Origin: Clostridia bacterium
GTDB lineage: Bacteria > Bacillota > Clostridia > Oscillospirales > Acutalibacteraceae
Assembly: GCA_017433225.1 (NCBI GenBank)
Contig: JAFRHS010000029.1
Span: 1 to 64,000 of the forward strand
Direction of reading: 5' to 3'
DNA length: 64,000 bases
Part shown: positions 10,887 to 18,892 of the stretch, piece by piece
Layout of the letters: each line of letters starts with the position of its first letter
Numbering within the stretch: position 1 is the stretch's first letter
The notes under the pieces: generated by a model
Told to the model about the DNA's origin: nothing
Databases searched by the model: none
What the model saw: the letters and a program-made list of their open reading frames with translations, nothing else
Made by a program: the position numbers and the translations under genes

Positions 10887-11809
10887 AAACAATGATTGCT
10901 TGTTTTGAATGGCCCATGCTATGGGTGTTTCCTTTGTGCCTGCTGATTCTATCTTTTTTGTTCGCTTTGGCATCGATAATTGGTTTTCGAAAAAAAGTAT
11001 TCAGTATGCTTGGGCTTATTATCATTGCGTCGGCATCGGTTTTATGTTTGGCTGTAGGTATCCGCTATTGTGTTATTGCGAATTCACCAAAATTAACGAC
11101 CGAAAAAGTTACATATCAAGGAGAGAGTATTGAGCGACTCTCATTTTCAAAAAAATATCTGTTTGTTAGTGAAAACGGCGAAAAAATGCTACTCCGATTT
11201 CCCTATTTTGTAAGTCAAAAGACTATTATGAAGGAGGAGCTATTGCCCGAAAACCAATACTCAATAACGTATGAATGCAACGAGGATATTATTGTTGTTG
11301 TCAAAAAAGAAAACGCTTCAGCTAGTTCATCCACTGAAAAAATAATAACGAATACATATGCAGAAAAAGATTCTCAGTATTCAACCTTGAGTTCCATTCT
11401 AAACGATTCGATCTTTCCTTTTTCTCTTGCAGGCATAGCATTAATTGCAATGATACTATTTGGAATTAATGCAGACACGAAAAGAGAGCGGGCTCTCATC
11501 CTTTTGTTGGGACTTCTTATTATCATGTTCTCTACGTCTCGAGGAATCCATTATATCAAGATTGTAAATCATCCTGTAATCGTCGAAACCAAAACATATC
11601 TGGTAGCGGTTAATGAAGAACTTGCATCTGATTGGATTGAAATGGATTTTGTGGACGAGGCTGGAAATAGATTGGAATTTTCGCCAAAGAGAAATACAAT
11701 TGAATCTTATCTGGGAGTGGAAGAACTGGAATATGGTGATTACTGGCTGGTTTATGAAGCTCAAAGCAACAAACTGTTAGATATTAAAAAAATCAGTGAA
11801 CTCTCTTGA
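10880..11809 (+). CDS. Multi-pass membrane protein after the third rhs tip, putative immunity protein
   Basis: The gene encodes 309 residues and starts at ATG 10,880, overlapping the third tip by seven bases. The sequence shows two hydrophobic segments near the N-terminus (residues about 8-33 and 38-60), an extracytoplasmic-looking stretch of about 110 residues, then two more segments (about 178-195 and 205-222), followed by a second soluble part. The two halves have the same layout, each a membrane pair followed by a soluble part, which suggests internal duplication. No known family is recognised. AT-rich composition and coupling to the cassette suggest an immunity role. Confidence 0.6.
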   Translation: MVKTMIACFEWPMLWVFPLCLLILSFLFALASIIGFRKKVFSMLGLIIIASASVLCLAVGIRYCVIANSPKLTTEKVTYQGESIERLSFSKKYLFVSENGEKMLLRFPYFVSQKTIMKEELLPENQYSITYECNEDIIVVVKKENASASSSTEKIITNTYAEKDSQYSTLSSILNDSIFPFSLAGIALIAMILFGINADTKRERALILLLGLLIIMFSTSRGIHYIKIVNHPVIVETKTYLVAVNEELASDWIEMDFVDEAGNRLEFSPKRNTIESYLGVEELEYGDYWLVYEAQSNKLLDIKKISELS

Positions 11810-12159
11810 CTCCACCCGGCTTTGTCGGGTATGTATTCGGGGGGGGATTGAAGAGCGGTAACAATACTCTAAGGGGCTATTATCTTCAAGATCCAGGCCC
11901 AGAAGCTTTTGTTGGCTCCATACATGAAAAATATGTATCAAACAATCATGGAGTTCAGCGAGAAAGCGACCACTACTTTTCGGAAACTTTCCGGGTAGCC
12001 TAATACCCTCTTTTGTAAATCGCCCAGCTCGAAAACCAAAGTTTACGATGATAACTTATTTCCTGCTGAAACTACGAACTTTAGTTATGACAACTCTGGA
12101 GTGCGGTGAAATAGTGACCAGTATTTTTCGAAGTGCTATCTAGGGAACTTAATTCTCTC
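11810..12159 (+). pseudogene. rhs debris after the tip array
   Basis: Two short pieces of rhs sequence survive without a usable frame. Around 11,866-11,905 the translation LRGYYLQDPGPEAF echoes the core box RYRGYYLDQETG. At 12,031-12,100 the DNA closely matches the segment at about 7,950-8,018 (translation KTKVYDD then PAETTNFSY). Their order is reversed relative to an intact rhs gene, so at least two rearrangements are needed. A 65-codon TTG-initiated frame at 11,806 crosses the first piece, but it has no ribosome binding site and is not called as a gene. Confidence 0.6.
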
Positions 12160-12177
12160 TTTTGTAAATCGCCCAAG
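12007..12177 (+). repeat. Imperfect direct repeat flanking the last rhs remnant
   Basis: The word CTCTTTTGTAAATCGCCCA occurs at about 12,009-12,026 and again, with its leading bases kept, at about 12,158-12,175. Upstream of each copy weaker similarity extends some 30 bases (TTTTCGGAA versus TTTTTCGAA). The copies bracket the rhs remnant at 12,031-12,100, so they may mark a duplication or insertion boundary. The second copy also supplies the -35 region of the ppaC promoter. Confidence 0.5.
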
Positions 12178-12188
12178 TAGGGTAGAAT
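12160..12188 (+). promoter_or_regulatory. Putative ppaC promoter
   Basis: TTTTGT at 12,160-12,165 and TAGAAT at 12,183-12,188 are 17 bases apart, about 55 bases before the ppaC start. The -35 match is weak, so this is a tentative call. Confidence 0.4.
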
Positions 12189-12247
12189 AGGGGTGCAAAA
12201 GAAAAGCCCTGTAAAGGCAAACTTCGAGTTAGAAAGTGAGACCCAGT

Positions 12248-13879
12248 ATGGACTCTATTGTAAAAGACCCGGTCTATGTCACCGGACACCAGAACCCCGA
12301 CACCGACTCCATTGTGTCTGCCATCGCCTATGCGGCGCTGCGCAACGCGCTCGGTGACCGGGAATATGTGGCAGCCCGCCTCGGTAACGTGTCCGATGAG
12401 ACCCAGCGCGTGCTCGACAAGTTCGACGCGGAACCGCCGGTACTCATCTCGAACGTCCGCACCCAGGTGCGGGACCTCGTCTTCGACACCCCGCCCGCCA
12501 TGGACCGCAGTGTTACCATCTTCCACGCATGGGAGACCATGAAGCAGGGCGATGGTGCCCCGTCGGTCATCCCGGTCGTGGAGGACGACGGCAGTCTTTA
12601 CGGCATGCTCACCACCGGAGATATTGCCACCCACAGCATGAAAAACGTGGATGCGCCCCATGTGGACAACGTCCCCGTCTACAACCTGCTCTCTGTTCTC
12701 GAGGGGCAGATCGTCAACCAGCCCGCGGGCATTCCCGAGGAACTCTCCGGCGATGTGATCATCGCCGTCCCCACTGCCCATGAAGGCATGCTGTTCAACA
12801 ACCCGAACAGCATCGTCGTCTGTGGCCAGCAGGCGGACATGGTCCGCCATGCGCTGGACATCGGCGTGAAGGCCGTGGTCATCTGCCAGGCAGATGTCTC
12901 GGAAGAATTCCGTAATGACACGTCCGAGACGTTGATCATTACATCGCCGCTGTCGGCCTACCGGACCGCGCGGATGATCAACCTGGCGCTGCCGGTCGAC
13001 CGCATCTGCGCTGCCGAGAACCTCAAGGTCTTCCACCTCGACGACTACCTCGACGACGTGAAGGACGTGCTCCTGAACTCCCGGTACCGCGCGTACCCCA
13101 TCCTCGATGAGAACGACAAGGTCGTCGGGACCATGGGCCGGTACCACATGATCCGCCCGAAGCGCAAACGCGTCGTGCTCGTGGACCACAACGAACTGTC
13201 TCAGACGGTGCCCGGGCTCAGCGAAGCGGAAGTGCTCGGCATCATCGACCACCACCGTCTCGCGGACATCCAGACCACCGGACCCATTTTCTTCCGCAAC
13301 GAAGTGCTGGGCTCCACCGCTACCATCATCTCCGGCATGTACCAGGAGAAGGGCATCATGCCGTCCAAGAAGATCGCGGGACTCCTGTGTTCTGCCATCA
13401 TTTCTGACACGGTCATGTTCAAATCGCCCACCTGTACACCGCATGACAAGGTCATCGCGGAGCGCATGGCCCGCATTGCCGAGGTCACGCTCGAGGAAGT
13501 GGGGAACACGGTCTTTGCCGGCGCGGACCTCAGCAAGCCGGTCGACGAGCTGATCTTCACCGACTTCAAGGAGTTCCTCATCGCGGACCACAAGCTCGGC
13601 ATCGGGCAGGTCACGTGCCTCAACTCGGACGAGCTCCTGAGCCGTCAGGATGAGATGCTCGCGGCGATGAAGGCGCGCAAAGAGGACCGCGGTTACGACT
13701 ACATCCTCATCATGCTGACCGACGTCCTGAAAGAGGGCACCGAGCTTCTCTACATCGGCGACGACCAGACCATTACGAACGCCTACGGCCAGCCGGCGGC
13801 GAACAACGCCGTCTTCCTGCCGCACGTCATGAGCCGCAAGAAACAGATCGTCCCCCGGCTGTCCGAGCTGTGGGGCTAA
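12248..13879 (+). CDS. ppaC: Family II manganese-dependent inorganic pyrophosphatase with CBS insert
   Basis: Hydrolyses pyrophosphate to phosphate in the cytosol. It has 543 residues from ATG 12,248; a GTG four codons earlier is less likely because the purine-rich site GAAAGTGAG lies closer to it. The first DHH-family motif is GHQNPDTDSI (about residues 10-20). The DHH signature proper, I-I-D-H-H-R, is near residue 332, and the C-terminal DHHA2 part follows. About 240 residues between them hold two CBS segments around a DRTGG-like region. That architecture marks the nucleotide-regulated CBS-PPases of Clostridia, which are about 545 residues long against roughly 310 for simple PpaC. Adenine nucleotide control is known for the family. 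The radical SAM gene follows 15 bases downstream and is probably co-transcribed. Confidence 0.93.
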   Translation: MDSIVKDPVYVTGHQNPDTDSIVSAIAYAALRNALGDREYVAARLGNVSDETQRVLDKFDAEPPVLISNVRTQVRDLVFDTPPAMDRSVTIFHAWETMKQGDGAPSVIPVVEDDGSLYGMLTTGDIATHSMKNVDAPHVDNVPVYNLLSVLEGQIVNQPAGIPEELSGDVIIAVPTAHEGMLFNNPNSIVVCGQQADMVRHALDIGVKAVVICQADVSEEFRNDTSETLIITSPLSAYRTARMINLALPVDRICAAENLKVFHLDDYLDDVKDVLLNSRYRAYPILDENDKVVGTMGRYHMIRPKRKRVVLVDHNELSQTVPGLSEAEVLGIIDHHRLADIQTTGPIFFRNEVLGSTATIISGMYQEKGIMPSKKIAGLLCSAIISDTVMFKSPTCTPHDKVIAERMARIAEVTLEEVGNTVFAGADLSKPVDELIFTDFKEFLIADHKLGIGQVTCLNSDELLSRQDEMLAAMKARKEDRGYDYILIMLTDVLKEGTELLYIGDDQTITNAYGQPAANNAVFLPHVMSRKKQIVPRLSELWG

Positions 13880-13894
13880 GAAGGAAGTGACCGT

Positions 13895-14737
13895 ATGCCG
13901 GCAACCTGTAACGTCTGTTTTCGACATTGTGAGCTCAGCGGGAACCAGCTCGGTTTCTGCCGGGCGCGAAAGTGCCTGGACCGCCGGGTCGTGAGCGACG
14001 CGTACGGCAAAGTGACCGCGTTGCAGCTGGACCCGATCGAAAAGAAACCGCTGGCACGGTTCCGGCCCGGGAGCATGATCCTCTCGGTCGGCAGCTACGG
14101 GTGCAACCTGCGCTGCCCGTTCTGCCAGAACCATGAGATCGCCCAGGCGGGGGACGACGACATCGGGTCGCAGTTCTACTCCCCGGACCAGCTCGTCGCA
14201 CTGGCGGAGAAACTGCAGCCGAAGGGGAACATCGGCATCGCGTTCACCTACAACGAGCCCCTCATCAACTACGAGTTCGTGCGGGACACGTTCAAAGCCT
14301 GCAAGCAGAAGGGTCTAAAGACGGTCCTCGTCAGCAACGGCACCGCGGAGCCGGAAATCCTCCAACAGGTCCTGCCCCTGACGGACGCCGTGAACTTTGA
14401 CCTCAAAGCGTTTCGCAAAGAGACCTACCGCGATGTACTGAAGGGAGACCTCGAAACCGTCCAGTATGCCATCATGATGGCCGCAGACCGCTGCCATCTG
14501 GAACTCACGAACCTCGTCGTCCCCGGCATGAACGATGATGAAGAGGAGTTCCGGGAGATGGTACAGTGGATCGCCGCCCTGCAAAACGGGTGGGGCAACC
14601 GCATCCCGCTCCACGTCACCCGGTTCTTCCCATGCTGGAAATACACGGACCACCCGGCCACGGACCCGGCGCTGGTCTACCGCTTCGCGGACATTGCCCG
14701 CGAGTACCTTCAATATGTATATGTCGGCAACTGCTGA
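13895..14737 (+). CDS. AmrS-like radical SAM protein (AmmeMemoRadiSam type)
   Basis: 280 residues, ATG 13,895 with GAAGGAAG upstream. The N-terminus has a cysteine cluster (C-N-V-C-x2-H-C) as in AmrS-like proteins. The radical SAM motif C-N-L-R-C-P-F-C is near residue 75 (C-x3-C-x2-C, three iron-sulfur ligands). Downstream are the family stretches F-T-Y-N-E-P and V-S-N-G-T. Proteins of this type are often annotated as pyruvate formate-lyase activating-enzyme homologues, but they belong to the AmmeMemoRadiSam group, whose substrate is uncertain. The usual partner genes (Memo and AMMECR1) are not next to it. At 280 residues it is somewhat shorter than typical AmrS (about 330). A bidirectional terminator ends the transcript. 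Confidence 0.8.
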   Translation: MPATCNVCFRHCELSGNQLGFCRARKCLDRRVVSDAYGKVTALQLDPIEKKPLARFRPGSMILSVGSYGCNLRCPFCQNHEIAQAGDDDIGSQFYSPDQLVALAEKLQPKGNIGIAFTYNEPLINYEFVRDTFKACKQKGLKTVLVSNGTAEPEILQQVLPLTDAVNFDLKAFRKETYRDVLKGDLETVQYAIMMAADRCHLELTNLVVPGMNDDEEEFREMVQWIAALQNGWGNRIPLHVTRFFPCWKYTDHPATDPALVYRFADIAREYLQYVYVGNC

Positions 14738-14741
14738 TAAG

Positions 14742-14775
14742 AAAAAGACCTGAGCGAAAACGCTCAGGTCTTTTT
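14742..14775. terminator. Bidirectional intrinsic terminator
   Basis: Stem AAAAAGACCTGAGCG, loop AAAA, then the exact complement ending in TTTTT. It lies between convergent genes and can serve both. Confidence 0.9.
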
Positions 14776-14811
14776 GGTTTCCTGTTGAGTTGTGTGTTTC
14801 AGTATGGTAGG

Positions 14812-15471
14812 TTACAGGGTCGCGTTGACGAATTCAACCGCGATGCCGTAGTGGTCGAAGACCTTGACGAGGTCGATGACCTGCTGTTTTCTGGCTTCTT
14901 CTTCGGCCTTTTTCTTGGCTTCTTCCTTGGCTTTGGCTTCGGCCTTCCGGATCTCTTCATCCTTGTTCTTGTAGGTGGGCCAGTAAGAGCTTCTTGCGAC
15001 GGAGCCGCGCTGAGAGGAGCGGCTGCCCTTGTTGGAAGGACGCTCGAAGTCATAGCAGAAGCGGTAGCCGGCATTGTAAGCGCCGTCAGCGGTGTTGGAG
15101 ACGCTCTTGAGGCTGTTCAGGACACCGGAGTAGGCGCCGCGCAGCTCGTGCATGAGGAAGGCGACCTGGCCTTCGACGGAGTTGCTGGAGTAGCCGTTGC
15201 TGCTGCAGAAGCTGAACAGGTTGGAACGGCGGCCGCCGGTCCACTGGCAGAGACCGTAGGCACCGGAGGTGCTGCCGGCCGAGGGGTTGAAGTTCGACTC
15301 TTTTTCAATGTTGGCCATGACGCCGCAGGCTGCAGCAGAGGAGAGGCCGTTCTTGACGAGTGCGGTATAAACTTTGTCTTTGTTGCTGGTGGCTGCGAAG
15401 GACGGGATCATGCAGAGGACCATCGTCGCGAGCACCAGGGCCATACTAAACAGGATCTTCAGTTTACGCAT
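14812..15471 (-). CDS. Secreted phage-tail-lysozyme-like protein
   Basis: 219 residues starting at the ATG at 15,471, which has GGAAAGGAG upstream; the longer TTG frame is not needed. A signal peptide (MRKLKILFSMALVLATMVLC to an A-A site) precedes the catalytic-looking domain. The region VYTALVKNGLSSAAACGVMA through E-K-E-S-N-F-N-P-S and G-A-Y-G-L-C-Q-W matches phage tail lysozyme and related transglycosylase-fold domains, with the Glu in E-S-N-F-N-P as the likely catalytic residue. A charged coiled-coil-like stretch of Lys, Glu and Ala (about residues 165-195) follows. I infer a peptidoglycan-cleaving exoenzyme. It is monocistronic. Confidence 0.75.
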   Translation of the reverse strand: MRKLKILFSMALVLATMVLCMIPSFAATSNKDKVYTALVKNGLSSAAACGVMANIEKESNFNPSAGSTSGAYGLCQWTGGRRSNLFSFCSSNGYSSNSVEGQVAFLMHELRGAYSGVLNSLKSVSNTADGAYNAGYRFCYDFERPSNKGSRSSQRGSVARSSYWPTYKNKDEEIRKAEAKAKEEAKKKAEEEARKQQVIDLVKVFDHYGIAVEFVNATL

Positions 15472-15843
15472 ATACTTATGCTCCTTTCCAAAGGTGATCG
15501 CCAATAGTGTTTATCAAGTGTTTCGCGCCCATATTTTGTGTTTTCTCTTTGGCGCGGGGAAACCGTTTGTGCTTTTTGCATAAATACGGCGGTTTCCTTT
15601 TGTGCAAATCACCATTTGATGGGGCGTAGTTTACCATCGTTCTCCGAAAGGGTCAATGTGAAATGTGCAAGAGTATTTGTTTGGAAATTTGTTCGGTTTT
15701 TGACGGGTTGCAATAGAATCTGACACTTTTTTGACGACTGTTTGAAACTATTTAAGCCAAAAGATGACATTTTTTGTCATTTTTATTTTCCAAATTAGAA
15801 TATAAACGGCCCTTTTTGGGCCGGAAAATTACAAAATGTAAGC
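15472..15843. other. AT-rich intergenic stretch, no gene seen
   Basis: The region between the lysozyme-like gene start and the AI-2E gene terminator is about 370 bases and clearly richer in A and T than its flanks. It holds the lysozyme gene's ribosome binding site. A 5-bp hairpin near 15,767 (TGACA/TGTCA) is followed by T-rich sequence. I could not assign a firm promoter, and no frame with a ribosome binding site was found. Confidence 0.5.
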
Positions 15844-15845
15844 AA

Positions 15846-15872
15846 AAAACCCGCTCCGAAGAGCGGGTTTTC
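15846..15872 (-). terminator. Terminator of the AI-2E transporter gene
   Basis: Stem AAAACCCGCTC, loop TTCG, complement GAGCGGGTTTT with further T residues on the minus strand, 28 bases after the stop. Confidence 0.9.
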
Positions 15873-15899
15873 AAGTATTACGAGATATTATATTCCAAT

Positions 15900-17246
15900 C
15901 TATTCTTCCGGTGTATCGCGTCCGTCTTCGATGGTGTCGGCGATCGAGTCTTTTGCTTCGTCGGCTGCGGCTGCGGCACGGGACTTGCGTTCTTTCAGTT
16001 TCTGCAGTTTCTCGGTGTTCACTTTGATTGGTTCGCCGCGGGCTGCTTTGGCCGGACGGATGGCCCATTTCTCGGGCGGCACCTGACGCTCGGCAAGGCG
16101 CTTATACACGAACTCGCGGAACAGGGCATAGAGGACGGAGCACAGGGGCACGAAGATGAGCATGCCGGCAACGCCCAGCAGCTCGCCACCGACGGTGATG
16201 GCGAAGAGGACCCAGATACCCGGCAGGCCGACGGAGGAACCGACGACGTGCGGGTAGATAAGCTTGCCTTCGATCTGCTGCAGCACGAGGAACATGGCCA
16301 TGAAGATGAGGGCCAGTTTCGGGCTCACCGTGAGGATGAGCAGGGTGGAGATACCGCCGCCGAGGAAGGCACCGAAGATGGGGATGAGGGCGGTGATGGC
16401 GATGAGCACCGCGCACAGCATGGCGTACGGCATGCGGAAAATGGTCATGGTCACGAAGAACATGAGGCCGAGGATACAGGCTTCGAGGACCTGACCGCGG
16501 ATGAAGTTCGAGAAGGTCTTGTAGGACAGGCTGCAGACCTTGAGGATCTTTTCATTGACATGGTCCGGGAACAGCGCATAGAGGACTTTCTTGCCCTGGA
16601 CCGCCAGCGCTTCCTTGCGGAAGAGCACATAGACGGAGAAGGCAAAGCCGATGAAGAAGGTGGCTACGCCGGACACGACGCCCGAAACGACACCCATACC
16701 GGAGTTGAGCAGCTGGCTGCCGGACTTCTGGATCCACTCCATGGCCTTGGACATGAGGGACTTGTAACTGACGTCCGCCTGCGCGATGAGGCTCTCGGTC
16801 TGGGGAACTTTATTGATGATCCACGCCTGGATGTCGGAGAGACTGCCCAGGTTCTGGATGTTCGCCGCGACACTCTTCGCGGTGTCGACGATCTGCGGGA
16901 TGATGATGAACATGGCGCCCGCGATGATGGCGAGGATGAAGAGAAGGGTGATGAACCAGGCCAGGATGCGTTTGCCCTTGAACGGTTTCTTCCCGAGGAA
17001 CTTGTTTTCGACCTGGACCATGGGCACGTTCACGACGAACGCGAGGCTCGCGCCGAAGACGAAGGGGAAGATGATGTCCCAGAGTTTCTTGAGACCGGCG
17101 AACACGACGCCGATCTTCTGGAAAAAGACCAGCATGATGATGATGGCCAGGGCGATGAGGAGGATCTTCTTGATGTTCTCCCTTGTCAGCCACTCGACCC
17201 GCTCTTCCACAATGGTGGTCTCAGTGGTTTTCTTGTCGTCACTCAT
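15900..17246 (-). CDS. AI-2E family (PerM/UPF0118) membrane transporter
   Basis: 448 residues. The ATG at 17,246 is preceded by GGAAAGGAG. It shows the usual layout of the family: two N-terminal membrane segments (about residues 27-45 and 58-77), a pair near 95-120, a large soluble stretch (about 120-210), then clustered hydrophobic segments to about residue 385 and a charged tail. The run IALIPIFGAFLGGGISTLLI resembles the conserved family signature. Members export small molecules or ions; autoinducer-2 export and sodium-proton exchange have been reported for some, so the substrate is open. Gene and terminator form a single-gene unit with its own promoter. Confidence 0.87.
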   Translation of the reverse strand: MSDDKKTTETTIVEERVEWLTRENIKKILLIALAIIIMLVFFQKIGVVFAGLKKLWDIIFPFVFGASLAFVVNVPMVQVENKFLGKKPFKGKRILAWFITLLFILAIIAGAMFIIIPQIVDTAKSVAANIQNLGSLSDIQAWIINKVPQTESLIAQADVSYKSLMSKAMEWIQKSGSQLLNSGMGVVSGVVSGVATFFIGFAFSVYVLFRKEALAVQGKKVLYALFPDHVNEKILKVCSLSYKTFSNFIRGQVLEACILGLMFFVTMTIFRMPYAMLCAVLIAITALIPIFGAFLGGGISTLLILTVSPKLALIFMAMFLVLQQIEGKLIYPHVVGSSVGLPGIWVLFAITVGGELLGVAGMLIFVPLCSVLYALFREFVYKRLAERQVPPEKWAIRPAKAARGEPIKVNTEKLQKLKERKSRAAAAADEAKDSIADTIEDGRDTPEE

Positions 17247-17293
17247 AATGAGAGCTCCTTTCCGGAGGTGGGTTCCCCGAAGGGGTCGAGTTT

Positions 17294-17321
17294 ATTATAT
17301 ACCTTTTATAATAAAAGGCAA
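17294..17321 (-). promoter_or_regulatory. Promoter of the AI-2E transporter gene
   Basis: TTGCCT (17,321-17,316), 16 bases, TATAAT (17,299-17,294) on the minus strand. A short CCCC/GGGG hairpin near 17,273 lies in the 5' leader. Confidence 0.7.
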
Positions 17322-17337
17322 AGGATGACACGAGAAA

Positions 17338-17365
17338 ACCCCGCCCGGCAGAACCGGAGCGGGGT
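17338..17365 (-). terminator. Terminator of the tocopherol-cyclase-like gene
   Basis: Stem ACCCCGC/GCGGGGT with an inner CCGG/CCGG pair, followed on the minus strand by TTTTC. It lies about 60 bases after the gene's stop. Confidence 0.8.
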
Positions 17366-17423
17366 CTTCCCGTATTGGAGTTGTTTCGAAAGAAGAAACT
17401 TGTTTTTGCGCCAAAGGGAGAGC

Positions 17424-18569
17424 TTAGTAGTCGTACTCTCCGTATTCACAGCCGATGTTCGTTGCGTGAACGTCATCGACCAGTTTCTTGAAGAACCAGA
17501 ACCTTCTACGGTACAGTTTTAAATCGCCATAGCCGTTGCCGCCGTTCCACAGAGTGCCGAACCGTTTCTCGCCGTCCGGGGACTCGTAGTTGACGAGCAG
17601 CATGTCTTCCTTCTTGCAGTGGAGCTCGGTGATCAGGATGCCCTTCTTCGTGCTCTGTTTGACGTGCCAGTGGACTTCCTCGTCGTCCTCGTCAAAGGAG
17701 AATTTGGTGGTCGAGAGTTCCCAGAACTTCGAGAAGTTGAACTCGTACTCTTCGCCTTCATAGTAGAAGCAGCCGAGGAGCTGTCTCGGGAGCGGGATGT
17801 GGTAGACGACCGGGCGGCCGCCGCCGATCTCGAAGACGGAGTTCTCGAGCTTCTTGCCGGTGATGTTGGAGGTCAGGCAGTTCGAGGACAGCCAGACCCA
17901 CGGTGTCGTGAAGTCACGGCCCCAGTTCTTGTCTTCATAGCCGTAGCAGGTCTCGGGTTCGACTTTGTAGCTCTTGCCGTTGGCCTTGATCCAGCCCTTG
18001 TACCCGCACTTGATGCCGTTGCCGTGCCAGTACATGTCATAGGCTTTGGTGGCGAGGAAGAAGGGCGATGTACCCCAACCGACGTTCCAGGCGATCTCCG
18101 GGATGATCTCGAGGTCCCACTCGAGGTCGCCGCCGTCGCACATCCACTCGGGGTGGGCTTTTGCGTCTGCGGGGTCGATATGGATAGAGCCCTTCATGTG
18201 GTGCTCATCGCAGTAGCAGTCGTCTGCCTGGACAAAGAAGGGAGCTTTCTTCGTGATCTTGACGTCCTTCCAGCCGAAGAACCGGTGGAGCTGCATTTTG
18301 TCGGGCGCGCCCCACATGCCGGCCTTGACCATGAGGTAGGACGGTTTTTTGCCTTTTTTCTTGTTCTCCGGCAGCTGGCCGAAGACGGGTTCCTTGCCGC
18401 CGCGTTTCGGGCTGCAGGTGAAGTATTCGAAGAAGAACGGCTTCTCTTTGCCGGTCTCCTCGTCAATCGCGGTCAGCGAATGCCACCACCAGTCATAGCC
18501 CTGTTTGGCGAACTCACCGGTGAGCATCCATCTGTTTTTGGTTTCGCTGTACTTGTTGAAATGTCCCAT
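17424..18569 (-). CDS. Tocopherol cyclase/AttH-like lipocalin-fold protein
   Basis: 381 residues from the ATG at 18,569; a TTG eight codons earlier sits within the ribosome binding region and is less likely. The protein is rich in Trp, Tyr, Phe and Gly and has no signal peptide. The stretch CYGYEDKNWGRDF followed by W-V-W-L (about residues 209-226) matches the tocopherol cyclase/CrtC-type hydroxyneurosporene synthase superfamily, in which a double lipocalin barrel binds a prenylated or terpenoid substrate. Bacteria of this kind do not make tocopherol, so the true substrate is unknown. It is flanked by unrelated genes and has its own promoter and terminator. Confidence 0.7.
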   Translation of the reverse strand: MGHFNKYSETKNRWMLTGEFAKQGYDWWWHSLTAIDEETGKEKPFFFEYFTCSPKRGGKEPVFGQLPENKKKGKKPSYLMVKAGMWGAPDKMQLHRFFGWKDVKITKKAPFFVQADDCYCDEHHMKGSIHIDPADAKAHPEWMCDGGDLEWDLEIIPEIAWNVGWGTSPFFLATKAYDMYWHGNGIKCGYKGWIKANGKSYKVEPETCYGYEDKNWGRDFTTPWVWLSSNCLTSNITGKKLENSVFEIGGGRPVVYHIPLPRQLLGCFYYEGEEYEFNFSKFWELSTTKFSFDEDDEEVHWHVKQSTKKGILITELHCKKEDMLLVNYESPDGEKRFGTLWNGGNGYGDLKLYRRRFWFFKKLVDDVHATNIGCEYGEYDY

Positions 18570-18703
18570 AGTATTTGCACAACCTCTCTCCAATGACTGC
18601 GCTCAGTCTCAGCGCAAAATGAATATGACACTTTTGTGCGTGCGTCCACTTTTACTCGACATTTTTTCCATTTTGCCCACGTTCACTTCAATTTTACCTG
18701 TTT

Positions 18704-18732
18704 GATAAAAAGAATGGAACGTGCAAAGTCAA
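18704..18732 (-). promoter_or_regulatory. Putative promoter of the tocopherol-cyclase-like gene
   Basis: TTGACT (18,732-18,727), 17 bases, TTTATC (18,709-18,704) on the minus strand, about 135 bases before the start. Confidence 0.5.
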
Positions 18733-18836
18733 CAAAAAGTAGGCATAATCCTTGTGCGAAATGACAGGACTTGCTTTTCGAAAGTCAGACTTTCTCTTTT
18801 GGCGATGCGCCGACCACTGCTTTGTGACCGAAGTGG

Positions 18837-18866
18837 TTGAGCGAAAACGCCCGGTTGTGGTAGACT
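18837..18866 (+). promoter_or_regulatory. Putative promoter of the LCP gene
   Basis: TTGAGC (18,837-18,842), 18 bases, TAGACT (18,861-18,866), 27 bases before the LCP start codon. Confidence 0.55.
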
Positions 18867-18892
18867 TATTGGCGGAAAAGGAGAGATGGACT

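Larger units (their letters stand above)
18570..18892. other. Divergent intergenic region with two promoters
   Basis: About 320 bases between the tocopherol-cyclase-like gene and the LCP gene. It holds one promoter for each (below), a short inverted repeat TGCGCTCAG/CTCAGCGCA near 18,598, and no frame that I would call a gene. Confidence 0.6.

Noticed and set aside
11806..12003. A 65-codon frame with a TTG start after the third rhs partner gene.
   Set aside because: No ribosome binding site; it crosses an rhs core-box remnant and is better explained as debris.
12149..14134. A 661-codon minus-strand frame opposite ppaC and the radical SAM gene.
   Set aside because: It is a shadow of two clearly recognisable genes in high-GC DNA; its translation is low-complexity and rich in His, Asp and Val, without a domain or ribosome binding site.
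15774..17522. A 582-codon plus-strand frame opposite the AI-2E gene.
   Set aside because: Asp/Glu/His-rich translation typical of an antisense shadow; the minus-strand gene has a clear family, promoter and terminator.
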